Shown in pieces: positions 1 to 8,784 of a stretch of DNA of 64,000 nucleotides; position 1 is the first letter of the stretch; the number at the start of each line of letters is the position of its first letter. The notes below the pieces were generated by a model that ran no database searches, was not told the DNA's origin, and worked only from the letters and a program-made list of their open reading frames with translations. A program made the position numbers and the translations under genes. The DNA comes from Clostridium_I sp963725425 (GTDB taxonomy: Bacteria > Bacillota > Clostridia > Clostridiales > Clostridiaceae): the NCBI GenBank assembly GCA_963725425.1, contig CAVRYJ010000043.1:274449-338448 (forward strand). Reading direction: 5' to 3'.

Positions 1-807
1 TTTTATACATTCAACACTTTTAAATTCATTTTCTACCATTATACTCATTACAGATTCCCTTTGATCATAACCTATCTCAAATATCAGAGCGCCACCATGA
101 TTTAAAAGACATTTTGACTGTATTACAAGTTTTCTGTAAAAGTCCAGTCCATCTTCTCCCCCAGAAAGGGCTATAAAAGGCTCATAATCCTTAACGTCTT
201 CCATAAGTGTATCTATGACAGATTTCTTAATATAAGGAGGGTTAGAAACTATAATATCAAATTTCCTATTGTTTTCAATTGCTTTACCAAGTAAATCACT
301 TTCATATACTTCTACTCTATTATTCAGCTTTAACATATTTATATTTTTTCCAGTAACTTCTATTGCAATGTGGTCAATATCATAGCAAATCACATTAATT
401 TCTTTTATATAATATGATAAGGATATTCCAATAGCACCACTTCCACAGCATACGTCACAAACTTTTTTGTAATTATTGCCTTTAATTTCCTCAATAGCCT
501 CTTCCACAAGAATCTCTGTATCCATTCTAGGTATAAGAACGCCTTCCTTTACAAAAAAATCAATTCCCATAAATTCAGCGCTTTGGAGAATGTATTTAAC
601 CGGCATTTTTTTTTCTCTTAATTTTAATAATTTTACGTACTCATCTGCATCGTTATCCTCAATACTTAAATTCCTATTGGTAATTATGAACAATTTATCT
701 ACGTTTAAAATCTTACATAAAATAAGTTGGCTATCAATCATATATGTTTCAATATTAGCTTTTTTTAAAAGCTCATAACCTAATTTCAAAAGTTCTTGAA
801 TATTCAT
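1..807 (-). CDS. prmC: Release factor glutamine methyltransferase PrmC (3' end cut by window edge)
   Basis: This SAM-dependent enzyme methylates the glutamine of the GGQ motif in peptide chain release factors. The frame is open from the ATG at 805-807 to the window edge (269 codons; the family is about 285 residues), so only the last few residues are missing. Visible motifs are the SAM-binding CCGSGAIGIS around residue 122 and the catalytic NPPY at residues 189-192. A GGAAGGTG ribosome binding site precedes the start. In clostridia prmC normally follows the DUF1385 gene; here that gene ends at 19112, so about 18 kb of sugar genes separates them. Confidence 0.93.
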   Translation of the reverse strand, partial: MNIQELLKLGYELLKKANIETYMIDSQLILCKILNVDKLFIITNRNLSIEDNDADEYVKLLKLREKKMPVKYILQSAEFMGIDFFVKEGVLIPRMDTEILVEEAIEEIKGNNYKKVCDVCCGSGAIGISLSYYIKEINVICYDIDHIAIEVTGKNINMLKLNNRVEVYESDLLGKAIENNRKFDIIVSNPPYIKKSVIDTLMEDVKDYEPFIALSGGEDGLDFYRKLVIQSKCLLNHGGALIFEIGYDQRESVMSIMVENEFKSVECIK

Positions 808-921
808 TATTATTTTACACCTTCCGCAACCTTTTCAAACCATTAATTATTATTTTTTAATAATAATCAAGCCCACTATACATTTTAACAGATATGCATA
901 ATTAATTAAAGGTATAACAAT

Positions 922-959
922 AAAAGTATATGGAAAACTCATAGCTTCCATACACTTTT
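922..959 (-). terminator. Intrinsic terminator after the ArsR-type regulator
   Basis: A 14-bp stem (AAAAGTGTATGGAA paired with TTCCATATACTTTT, one mismatch) with a 10-nt loop is followed on the minus strand by TTTTATTGTT. It lies between the end of the regulator gene and prmC and would end the GH51 operon transcript. Confidence 0.7.
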
Positions 960-1002
960 CTCAGAAAATATTCCTAATCATAGTTTAGATCAGTATTTTA
1001 GT

Positions 1003-1935
1003 CTATTTTATTTCGGATTCCTCAACCATATTTTCATAAATAACCCTAACATTTATACCTTGATTATAATTTCCAAAATTCTTACCTAATATGGTTAATC
1101 CTCCCACATGATTTGCATCATCTGGTACTGAAAGTCTAAATATTAAATCACTTTTAAAGTTTAAATCTATATCTTCTAAAGTTATATCAGAAATCTTTAA
1201 ACCATCAATAAAAGTTCCAAATTTATTAATAGATAAAAGTTTTAATAATCCATACTGATTCCAATTTGAAGGCCACCAAGAAGGAGTTAATAATCCCTTG
1301 GTATCAGCATAATCACCTGGACTCACCCAACTTCCTAGTTGTATTCCATTTAAACTAAAATAAATATCAGAAGGCCAAATGCTACAATTTCCAGGAGCCT
1401 CTGAACTTATTTCCATAGAAATTTGAATTTCAAAAAAATTTTGGTTTGGTTTTATATAATTTGGTATTCTATATTCTATGTAACCTTTAGTAAACCAAAT
1501 TATATCACTATTTATTCTTTCTGGATCGGCAAAATAACTTGGATCATCCACCTCTCCAATTATTTTATCTTTAGTGGCAATTCCACAAGTAGGATACATT
1601 TCATAAGCTGAGTACTGACCTATACCAATTTCTAATTCATAAGAATTGCTAACTTCAGTTTTACTAATATCAATTATAAACTTATCTTCATGAAGACTAC
1701 AAATCTTTTGAATACCATGTTTAGCAGTAATGGTTGTGATCTTTATAAGACCACATTCCTCTAGCTTCTTAACATGCATAGTCATAGCCCCGTTAGATAA
1801 ATTTAACTTTTCTGCTAATTCATTCATATTTAACTGTTTACACTCTCCTAAAATCTCAATGATTTCAATCCTTTTATCAGAACTTAGAGCCTTAAAAAGT
1901 GGCAAACCTTTATTTAAATCAGTAATATGTATCAT
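1003..1935 (-). CDS. ArsR-type HTH regulator with a large C-terminal sensor-like domain
   Basis: The 310-residue protein has a winged-helix ArsR-type DNA-binding domain at about residues 8-80 (LSSDKRIEIIEIL, then NELAEKLNLSNGAMTMHVKKL). A beta-rich region of about 210 residues follows, rich in Trp, Gly and Asn (for example SWVSPGDYADTKG and TPSWWPSNW). The classical ArsR metal-binding cysteine pair is not evident. The gene is last in a minus-strand run behind two GH51 genes, 82 bp after the first. I infer a sugar-responsive regulator of arabinofuranoside use. The C-terminal fold is not assigned; a carbohydrate-binding jelly roll is a guess. Confidence 0.75.
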   Translation of the reverse strand: MIHITDLNKGLPLFKALSSDKRIEIIEILGECKQLNMNELAEKLNLSNGAMTMHVKKLEECGLIKITTITAKHGIQKICSLHEDKFIIDISKTEVSNSYELEIGIGQYSAYEMYPTCGIATKDKIIGEVDDPSYFADPERINSDIIWFTKGYIEYRIPNYIKPNQNFFEIQISMEISSEAPGNCSIWPSDIYFSLNGIQLGSWVSPGDYADTKGLLTPSWWPSNWNQYGLLKLLSINKFGTFIDGLKISDITLEDIDLNFKSDLIFRLSVPDDANHVGGLTILGKNFGNYNQGINVRVIYENMVEESEIK

Positions 1936-2017
1936 AATGATTCCCCTTACCTATATAATATGAAGAAATTATAACACTTAATTCATTTAAGCGCACAACT
2001 ATTAAAAAAAATATTCA

Positions 2018-3496
2018 TTATTGTAAGGTCACAGTAACTACAGACATTTTGGGAATTAACAAATTAAATTTATTATCATCTATACTTACATCATTGATTT
2101 TTACAGGTGCTACCTTATTTGGTTCTTCAAAACTGTTATAATCATTCATTTTCTCAGCAGTTAAAATACTCCCTTTTACTTTAGTTTTGTTTTCTCCTCT
2201 TAACTCACACTGAATATATTCATCATCCAAGGGACTTAAATTACAAAATGAAATATTAATGTTGCCTTCACTATTCATTGAAGCTGTGGCTGTTATTTTC
2301 GGTACTTTTCCCTCAGAGCATTCATAATCAGAAGTTTGTATTTCAAAAGAGAGTAGCTGCGCATCCTGATGAACCTTATACATATTAAATACATGATATG
2401 TAGGTGTAAGTATCATTTTTGAATCTTCTGTAAGTATTACAGCTTGTAGTACATTGATTGCTTGTGCAATATTTGCCATTTTAACTCTTTCACAATGATC
2501 ATGGAATATATTAAAATTAATACCTGCAACTAATGCATCTCTAATAGTATTTTGTTGATATAAAAATCCAGGATTTGTACCAGGCTCCACATCGAACCAA
2601 GTTCCCCATTCGTCTACAATAAGTGCAACTTTTTTATCGGGATCATATTTGTCCATAATTGCTGAATGCCTTGTAATAAGCTCATCCATATATAATGTTT
2701 TTTTCATAGTTGAAAACCACTCAGTTTCATCAAATATTGTAGCTGATCCCTTTCCTTTAATAAAGTCCCCAGGTACTGTATAATAATGTAAGCTTAAGCC
2801 ATCTATAAACCGACCTGCAGTCTTCATTACATTATCTGTCCAGTTATAGTCATCTCCATTGGGTCCACAAGCTATTTTAAAAACTTTATTATCTCCATAA
2901 TTTCTAACGTAAGTCCCATATCTACGGACGAGATCCGCATAATATTCTGGACGCATATTGCCTCCGTTACCCCAATTTTCGTTACCAACTCCAAAGTAAG
3001 GCACTTTCCATGGTTCTTTTCTCCCATTGGCAATTCTTAATTCTGACATAGGTGATAAACCATCAAAGGTCATATACTCAACCCATTCTTTCATTTCACG
3101 AACTTCTCCACTGCTTACATTCCCACATATGTAAGGCTCCGCTCCAATCATTTCACACAATTCCAAAAATTCGTGTGTGCCAAAATGGTTATTTTCTACA
3201 TTTCCGCCCCAATGAACATTTATTATTTTAGGCCTTTTTTCATAGTCACCTACTCCATCCCTCCAATGATATTCTTCTGCAAAACATCCTCCTGGCCACC
3301 TTAACACTGGAATATTAAGTTCTCTTAGAGCTTCAACCACATCCTTCCTAATTCCGTTTACATTAGGTATTTCTGATTCTTTTCCAACCCAAAAGCCTCC
3401 ATATATACATCTTCCTAAATGTTCAGCAAAATTCCCATAAATATTTTTGTTGATTTCACCTTTCTTAATATCAGCGTTTATAATAATTTTACTCAC
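2018..3496 (-). CDS. abfA: Intracellular alpha-L-arabinofuranosidase, GH51
   Basis: This enzyme removes terminal alpha-L-arabinofuranosyl residues from arabinan or arabinoxylan oligosaccharides. The 492-residue length is normal for bacterial GH51, and there is no signal peptide, so it is cytoplasmic. The acid/base Glu173 lies in GVGNENWG and the nucleophile Glu296 in IVDEWGTW. The N-terminal GNFAEHLGRCIYGG and the RWPGGCF segment are family hallmarks. It is 108 bp downstream of a second GH51 gene and 82 bp upstream of the ArsR-type regulator, forming an operon with both. Confidence 0.95.
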   Translation of the reverse strand: MSKIIINADIKKGEINKNIYGNFAEHLGRCIYGGFWVGKESEIPNVNGIRKDVVEALRELNIPVLRWPGGCFAEEYHWRDGVGDYEKRPKIINVHWGGNVENNHFGTHEFLELCEMIGAEPYICGNVSSGEVREMKEWVEYMTFDGLSPMSELRIANGRKEPWKVPYFGVGNENWGNGGNMRPEYYADLVRRYGTYVRNYGDNKVFKIACGPNGDDYNWTDNVMKTAGRFIDGLSLHYYTVPGDFIKGKGSATIFDETEWFSTMKKTLYMDELITRHSAIMDKYDPDKKVALIVDEWGTWFDVEPGTNPGFLYQQNTIRDALVAGINFNIFHDHCERVKMANIAQAINVLQAVILTEDSKMILTPTYHVFNMYKVHQDAQLLSFEIQTSDYECSEGKVPKITATASMNSEGNINISFCNLSPLDDEYIQCELRGENKTKVKGSILTAEKMNDYNSFEEPNKVAPVKINDVSIDDNKFNLLIPKMSVVTVTLQ

Positions 3497-3604
3497 TTTA
3501 ATGCACCCCTCTTATATTAAAATTATATAAATATAATAAATTAGCTTATGCTAACCAATATATAAATGACTAGTTTTTAATAACATTTTCTAAATATGTC
3601 TAAT

Positions 3605-5118
3605 TTATATTTTTTCGAGTCTTATTACATTCCAAGAAAGCTTTGCAAGATTAGCATATATCATCCCATCAATAATTTTAGCATCGCCACTGTTATGAGG
3701 TTTTACATTATCAGGATTGCCTTTTGTATTTACTGCATGTACGTTATTATTTTCAAGTACAATGTGTTCCACAATTTTATATTCTTCAAAACTTCTAACA
3801 TCACATTCAAGTTTCAAATTGTCCTGAAGATCTCTGTTTAGCGCAAAAATTGTTAGTTCCTCTTTTTCTTCATTTGACACTGCAATAGATTCCAATGCAG
3901 GTACATCTGTAAAATCTTTTGTATCATATAAAGGTGAAGATATAACAGGTTTTATTACATATCCTCTTCCGTAGTTTGACACATGCATAAATGGATAGAA
4001 AATCGTCTGTTTCCATGAAGGTCCTCCATTTTCTGTCATAATAGGTGCAATAACATTTACTAATTGCGCAAGGCATGCCATTTTTAAACGATCTGCATGT
4101 TTAAGCATTGTTATAAGTAGTCCACCTACAAGCAGTGCATCTTCAAAATTATATAAATCCTCAAGTTGATGAGGTGCGATTGACCACTTTTTAATTTTCT
4201 TATCTGCTTCATTTGAATGAAACCAAACATTCCATTCGTCTAAGGATAAGTTTATTGTTTTCTTAGATCTTTTTTTGCTTTTACATAATCACATGTTGCT
4301 ATTACCGATTTTATAAAAGCGTCCAAATCAAGAGTCTTTGCCAAATAATTTGCTGTATCATTTTCCGCATTTCCATAATATCTATGAAGCGAAATATAAT
4401 CCACATGATCATAAGTTTCCTCAAGTACTGTTGCTTCCCATTGTCCAAATGTTGGCATTTCCATGCTTGAGCTTCCACATGCAACTAGTTCTATAGAAGG
4501 ATCAACCAATTTCATTACTTTTGCTGTTTCTACTGCAAGTCTCCCATATTCTTCTGCTGTCTTATGGCAAATCTGCCACGGTCCATCCATTTCATTTCCA
4601 AGACACCAAGTTTTTATATTATGAGGTGATTCGTAACCATGAGCTCGTCTAAGATCACTCCAATATGTTCCACTTGGATGGTTACAATATTCTACAATAT
4701 TACGTGCAGCATCAGCACCACGTGTTCCAAGGTTTACAGCCATCATTACATCGGTGCCAACTTTTTTTGACCATTCAAAGAACTCATTAGTCCCAATTTC
4801 ATTGGTCTCAATTGTTCCCCATGCTAATTCCGTTCTTCTTGGTCTCCTTTCAATAGGTCCGATGCCGTCTTCCCAATTATATCCTGATACGAAATTACCT
4901 CCAGGATATCTCACTATAGGTACATTTAATTCCTTAATTAATTTAATTACATCTTTTCTGAAACCCTTTTCATCGGCTTCAAAATGCCCTGGTTCGTAAA
5001 TTCCACCATATACCGCTCTCCCTAAATGTTCTATAAACGATCCATATATACGATTGTCAACTTGTGAAATTTTATAATTCCTATCTAGAACCATTTTCGC
5101 TTTTTTAAAATTTTCCAT
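3605..5118 (-). pseudogene. abfA: Second alpha-L-arabinofuranosidase GH51, split by a 1-nt frameshift
   Basis: The N-terminal part (5118 down to about 4276) carries GSFIEHLGRAVYGG, YPGGNF and the acid/base Glu176 in CLGNEMDGPW. The frame then breaks in a run of seven A (plus-strand T at 4270-4276). One more A restores a continuous GH51 reading: the nucleophile motif LDEWNVW (Glu codon at 4235-4237) and the C-terminal domain to the stop at 3605. As written, the first ORF stops at 4252 without the nucleophile. The ATG at 5116-5118 is preferred over the one at 5133 because GGGGGAT precedes it. An under-called homopolymer is as likely as a real mutation. Confidence 0.88.
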
Positions 5119-5808
5119 TGTGATATCCCCCATATTCAGTAGTTTAGTCGCTATTTTATATTATTATTAAATATTTAATTTATATATATACCTATACCTA
5201 TGTTATGTCTTTACATGAAAATTATATTATTAATATATTTATAATGTATAAAATGTAAAAACTTTATATAAATATATAGATAATTGTTTTAAACTTAATA
5301 ATAAATTAATTGCATACTATATTCATCATTAACATCCTTTAGAATACTGCTTATACCAGATGCATTTATTTTACATTAAGTTAAACTATTTGATATTTAT
5401 ATAAATTATTTATATTTTTATTATAGTAGAAATATGTTTTCATGTCAACCATATTATGTTAAAAGTTTTTATTTTTTTAAACCATTTTAGGCTTTTATAA
5501 ATCATATAGTTTTCATATATTTATTTTAGAAGACTCACAAGAAAGAAAAGATTAAACCTCAATATTAGAGATTTTCAGTAACAGTGAAGAAACTTACTAC
5601 TATATTTTAGCCAAAAATGTTACAACGAATTTGTTACCTTAACCTAATTTAATAACAGTACCAACCACTAATTTACATAAACATAGTAGTTATATACAAT
5701 AGAAATTATATGTACAGCTTCAACTGTTGTACGTACAAGTCATACTATAATTTTATGTTACATACATTTCTTTGGTTATAAGCTAATAAACTGCTACATA
5801 ATTTCCAA
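5119..5808. other. Long intergenic leader between GH51 operon and araR
   Basis: This stretch of about 690 bp is very AT-rich and has no convincing ORF. It holds one AraR operator at 5725-5740, so the minus-strand GH51 operon probably starts near there. If so, the mRNA has an unusually long untranslated leader of several hundred nucleotides. I found no riboswitch or T-box motif in it. Confidence 0.5.
5725..5740. promoter_or_regulatory. AraR operator upstream of the GH51 operon
   Basis: TGTTGTACGTACAAGT is a near-perfect palindrome around TGTACGTACA, matching the GntR-type AraR box known from Bacillus (ATTTGTACGTACAAAT type). The same core occurs in front of araR at 6914-6929. It probably represses the GH51 operon in the absence of arabinose. 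Confidence 0.8.
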
Positions 5809-6888
5809 TTAAATATTTTTAGCTGAATCTCTTACCAAAAGTTCTGCTTTATACACGTAGCAAGGTTTATTAACTGGCTTTTCAATCATATCAATAATAT
5901 ATCTTGCTACTCGCCTGCCCATATCATCTTTGGGATGTCTTACAGTTGTTAGTTTTACCTCCGAAGCCACTGCTATGTCTGAATCATCATACGAAACTAT
6001 AGATATATCTTCTGGTACCCTTAATCCCTCATCTCTTATAGCGTTTAGTGCATGTATAGCAACTTGATCATTATAACAAACTAATGCTGTAGGTCTTTTT
6101 TCTCGTAAAAGAAGTAGTTTTGTAAATTCATATGTTGAAAACATTTCTTCTTTCGTTGTGTATTTACCAATAATATCCTTATCAACAGGAATATTAAATT
6201 CAGTTAATGCTTTTATATATCCTAATTTTCTATTAATTCCTTGAAGATCATCGCTTTTGAAAATTCCAGCTATATTTATATGTCCAAGTTGAATTAAATA
6301 TTTTGTTAAAATATATCCCCCTTCAATATCATCCATTGTTATATAAGCTGAATCTAGTTCATTGTATTTTGCATTTATCATTATATAAGGTATATTTTTA
6401 TTCCCCAATTCTTTATAGTATTTTTCATTTACATTTTCCAAAGCGCTTAAGGTAGGCTCCACAATTAACCCGGCAACATTGTATTGCAAAACCTTCTGAA
6501 GGCATTCCTTTTCTTTACTTTTTTCATTATTTGTATTAAACAAGAGCAATGAATATCCTGCTGAGCTTAGCACTTCTTCTATACCTCTTATAATACTTGG
6601 AAATATGTAGTTTGATATATAAGTTGTTATTAAAGCTATAGTCTTAATCTTAGTATTATTCTTATAATTGCTACAAAATGTACCTTTCCCCTGTTCTTTA
6701 TATATATAACCTTGCGTTTTCAATTGTAATAATCCTTGTCTTACAGTATGTCTACTCACTTTAAATTTATCTGTAATTTCGTTTTCAGACATTAATTGCT
6801 CACCAGGCTTTATATTCTCAGATTCAATTAAAGCTTTAAAATGTTCTGCTATTTGCATATATTTAGGAGTTTGACATTGTTGTTTCAT
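5809..6888 (-). CDS. araR: Arabinose operon repressor AraR (GntR/LacI hybrid)
   Basis: The 359-residue protein has a GntR winged helix at about residues 5-75 (SENEITDKFKVSRHTVRQGLLQL) fused to a LacI-type periplasmic-binding-like effector domain (residues about 85-355; TALVCYNDQVAIHALNAIRDEG). This is the AraR architecture; L-arabinose releases it from DNA. I chose the ATG at 6886-6888 because AAGCGGAGG lies 11 nt upstream. The longer reading from 6927 begins inside the operator. The operator at 6914-6929 implies autoregulation. Confidence 0.9.
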   Translation of the reverse strand: MKQQCQTPKYMQIAEHFKALIESENIKPGEQLMSENEITDKFKVSRHTVRQGLLQLKTQGYIYKEQGKGTFCSNYKNNTKIKTIALITTYISNYIFPSIIRGIEEVLSSAGYSLLLFNTNNEKSKEKECLQKVLQYNVAGLIVEPTLSALENVNEKYYKELGNKNIPYIMINAKYNELDSAYITMDDIEGGYILTKYLIQLGHINIAGIFKSDDLQGINRKLGYIKALTEFNIPVDKDIIGKYTTKEEMFSTYEFTKLLLLREKRPTALVCYNDQVAIHALNAIRDEGLRVPEDISIVSYDDSDIAVASEVKLTTVRHPKDDMGRRVARYIIDMIEKPVNKPCYVYKAELLVRDSAKNI

Positions 6889-6913
6889 ATATAATTGATA
6901 CCTCCGCTTACCC

Positions 6914-6929
6914 TGTTGTACGTACATGT
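6914..6929. promoter_or_regulatory. AraR operator in front of araR
   Basis: TGTTGTACGTACATGT shares the TGTACGTACA core with the box at 5725-5740. It ends 25 nt upstream of the chosen araR start, so bound AraR would block its own transcription or early elongation. No further copy of the core was seen before araM or the transporter genes. Confidence 0.78.
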
Positions 6930-7169
6930 TCTATTTATATTTTACTTTATTTCATAATAATGTAAATTTCATTTTTTTAATATTGTAATATATTTGTATT
7001 ATTACAAATAGTTTTAAAAAAAAATATTGCAAGCATGAAATGAATCGTTTACAATATAGATTATATACTTACAAGTTGACTGTTAATTTCCTGAATTATG
7101 CGTATGAATTATTCTTACCTAATAATAACAGATCAAATATTATAATAATATTAAAAGAAAGGTGATTTT

Positions 7170-8519
7170 ATGCAAGAATTATTAAATAAATCTATAGAAG
7201 AGCTTGTAGGGACAAGTTTTAAATGTGAATGTGGAAAAGTTCATACTGTTTCATTAGAAAATGTTATTATAAAAGAAAGCGCTATAGATGAATTACCTGT
7301 TTTATTTAAAAACATTAAAAACATCCTAATTGTAGCAGATAATAATACTTACAACATCGCTGGAAAACATTTGAATGAATTGTTAAAAAATCGTAATACA
7401 TCTACATTTGTTTTCCCAGAAGAACACCTTCATCCAGATATTAACGCTTTAGGAAGAATTTTATTAGAAATAGAAAAAGAAACTGAGTTAATTATTGCAT
7501 TAGGCTCCGGAACTATAAATGATATAAGCAGGATGATTAGCTATAAATTAGATATACCATATATAATTGTAGCTACTGCCCCATCCATGGATGGTTATGC
7601 CTCTACAGTGTCCCCAATTATTACAGATGGCATTAAGAGTACTTACAATGCTGTGTATCCAAAATGTGTAATTGCAGATTTAAATATATTGAAGAATGCT
7701 CCATTTAATATGATAAGAGCTGGCATTGGAGATATAATTGGAAAATATACTGCCTTAGCTGATTGGAAAATATCTAAAATATTAAATAATGAATATTACT
7801 GTGATTCTATTGCTGAAGTTGTAAGTCATTCTTTAAAAAAATGTATAAAAGAATGTAAAGATGTTGAAAAGTTAAACATCTCAGCTATAAAGTCTTTAAC
7901 TGAAATATTGATTTTTTCTGGGCTTGCTATAGGTATGACAGGAAGTTCAAGACCTGCTTCTGGAGAAGAACATCATTTATGCCATTGCTGGGAATCCTAC
8001 TTTTTAGAAAAGGGTGAAATGCCTAAATGGCTACATGGAAATTATGTTGCTGTAGGCACATGTATAGTAATAGAAGCTTATAAATTCTTTCTACAACTAG
8101 ATTTAGATGACATATATTCCAAAGGAAAATGGAAGAATTTCAATTATAATATTTGGAGTGGAAATATAAAAAACATGTATAAAACTAATGCAGATTTCAT
8201 CATAAACTTGAAAAAGCCATTTATAGATTTCGATGAAAAAAAGCGTAAAGACAATTTTTTAAACATTTTAAAAAATGAAGTAAAATTAAGAGCAGTAATA
8301 GAAACTCTACTTGATGATACTAAGAATTTAAAGAAGCAAGTGGCTAAATCAAAAATCTTATATAGTCCTGTAGATGTTGGAATTGATAAAGAAACCTTTA
8401 TCAATAGTTTTATTGCAGCAAAAGATATAAGAACAAGATATGGAATTTTTCAGCTACTTGAAGATGTTGGAATGTTATCAGAAGCCGCAGATAAAATCAG
8501 TTGTTTATACTACTTATAG
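7170..8519 (+). CDS. araM: AraM-type sn-glycerol-1-phosphate dehydrogenase
   Basis: AraM/EgsA proteins reduce dihydroxyacetone phosphate to sn-glycerol-1-phosphate with NAD(P)H and bind a divalent metal. Bacillus araM lies in the ara operon. The 449-residue product has the nucleotide-binding GSGTINDISR motif, the VATAPSMDGYAS segment, and His-rich metal-site regions SGEEHHLCHCWE and KWLHGNYVAVGT. The start is supported by AAAGAAAGGTG 9 nt upstream. It is divergent from araR, and a family-B repeat begins immediately after the stop. The role in arabinose use is unclear even in Bacillus. Confidence 0.9.
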   Translation: MQELLNKSIEELVGTSFKCECGKVHTVSLENVIIKESAIDELPVLFKNIKNILIVADNNTYNIAGKHLNELLKNRNTSTFVFPEEHLHPDINALGRILLEIEKETELIIALGSGTINDISRMISYKLDIPYIIVATAPSMDGYASTVSPIITDGIKSTYNAVYPKCVIADLNILKNAPFNMIRAGIGDIIGKYTALADWKISKILNNEYYCDSIAEVVSHSLKKCIKECKDVEKLNISAIKSLTEILIFSGLAIGMTGSSRPASGEEHHLCHCWESYFLEKGEMPKWLHGNYVAVGTCIVIEAYKFFLQLDLDDIYSKGKWKNFNYNIWSGNIKNMYKTNADFIINLKKPFIDFDEKKRKDNFLNILKNEVKLRAVIETLLDDTKNLKKQVAKSKILYSPVDVGIDKETFINSFIAAKDIRTRYGIFQLLEDVGMLSEAADKISCLYYL

Positions 8520-8524
8520 AAAAC

Positions 8525-8784
8525 AGTTAAAAGTTAAGAGTTAAGAATTGAAAGTTACAGAATACCTGCAGCTAAATGAGGGTCTGGTCTACGTTTAAAT
8601 GTCAGTAGAATCAACTTGATACTAGTTACAAATAACAGGAAGTATATTTCTTAACCAATCCTGAAAGAAAGGCTCTAGAAAATTTATATTGACTTGATTT
8701 TTCAATGGATAAAGACAATTAAATTGTTTTGCCCTATGGCAAAACTTCCTTAACTCTTAACTTTTAACTCTTAATTCTTAACTT
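8525..8784. repeat. Family-B repeat element (full-length, inverted ends)
   Basis: The roughly 260-bp element fills the gap between the convergent stops of araM and the histidine kinase gene. Its left end reads GTTAAAAGTTAAGAGTTAAG and its right end is the inverse, AACTTTTAACTCTTAATTC. Near the right end is the small hairpin TTTTGCCCTATGGCAAAA. Shorter relatives lie at about 19062-19110, 30135-30165 and 33150-33340, each touching a gene's stop codon. No coding potential was seen. Confidence 0.7.

Noticed and set aside
7020..7169. Possible AraR box before araM
   Set aside because: Only a weak half-site (TACTTACAAG) is present; the TGTACGTACA core is absent.
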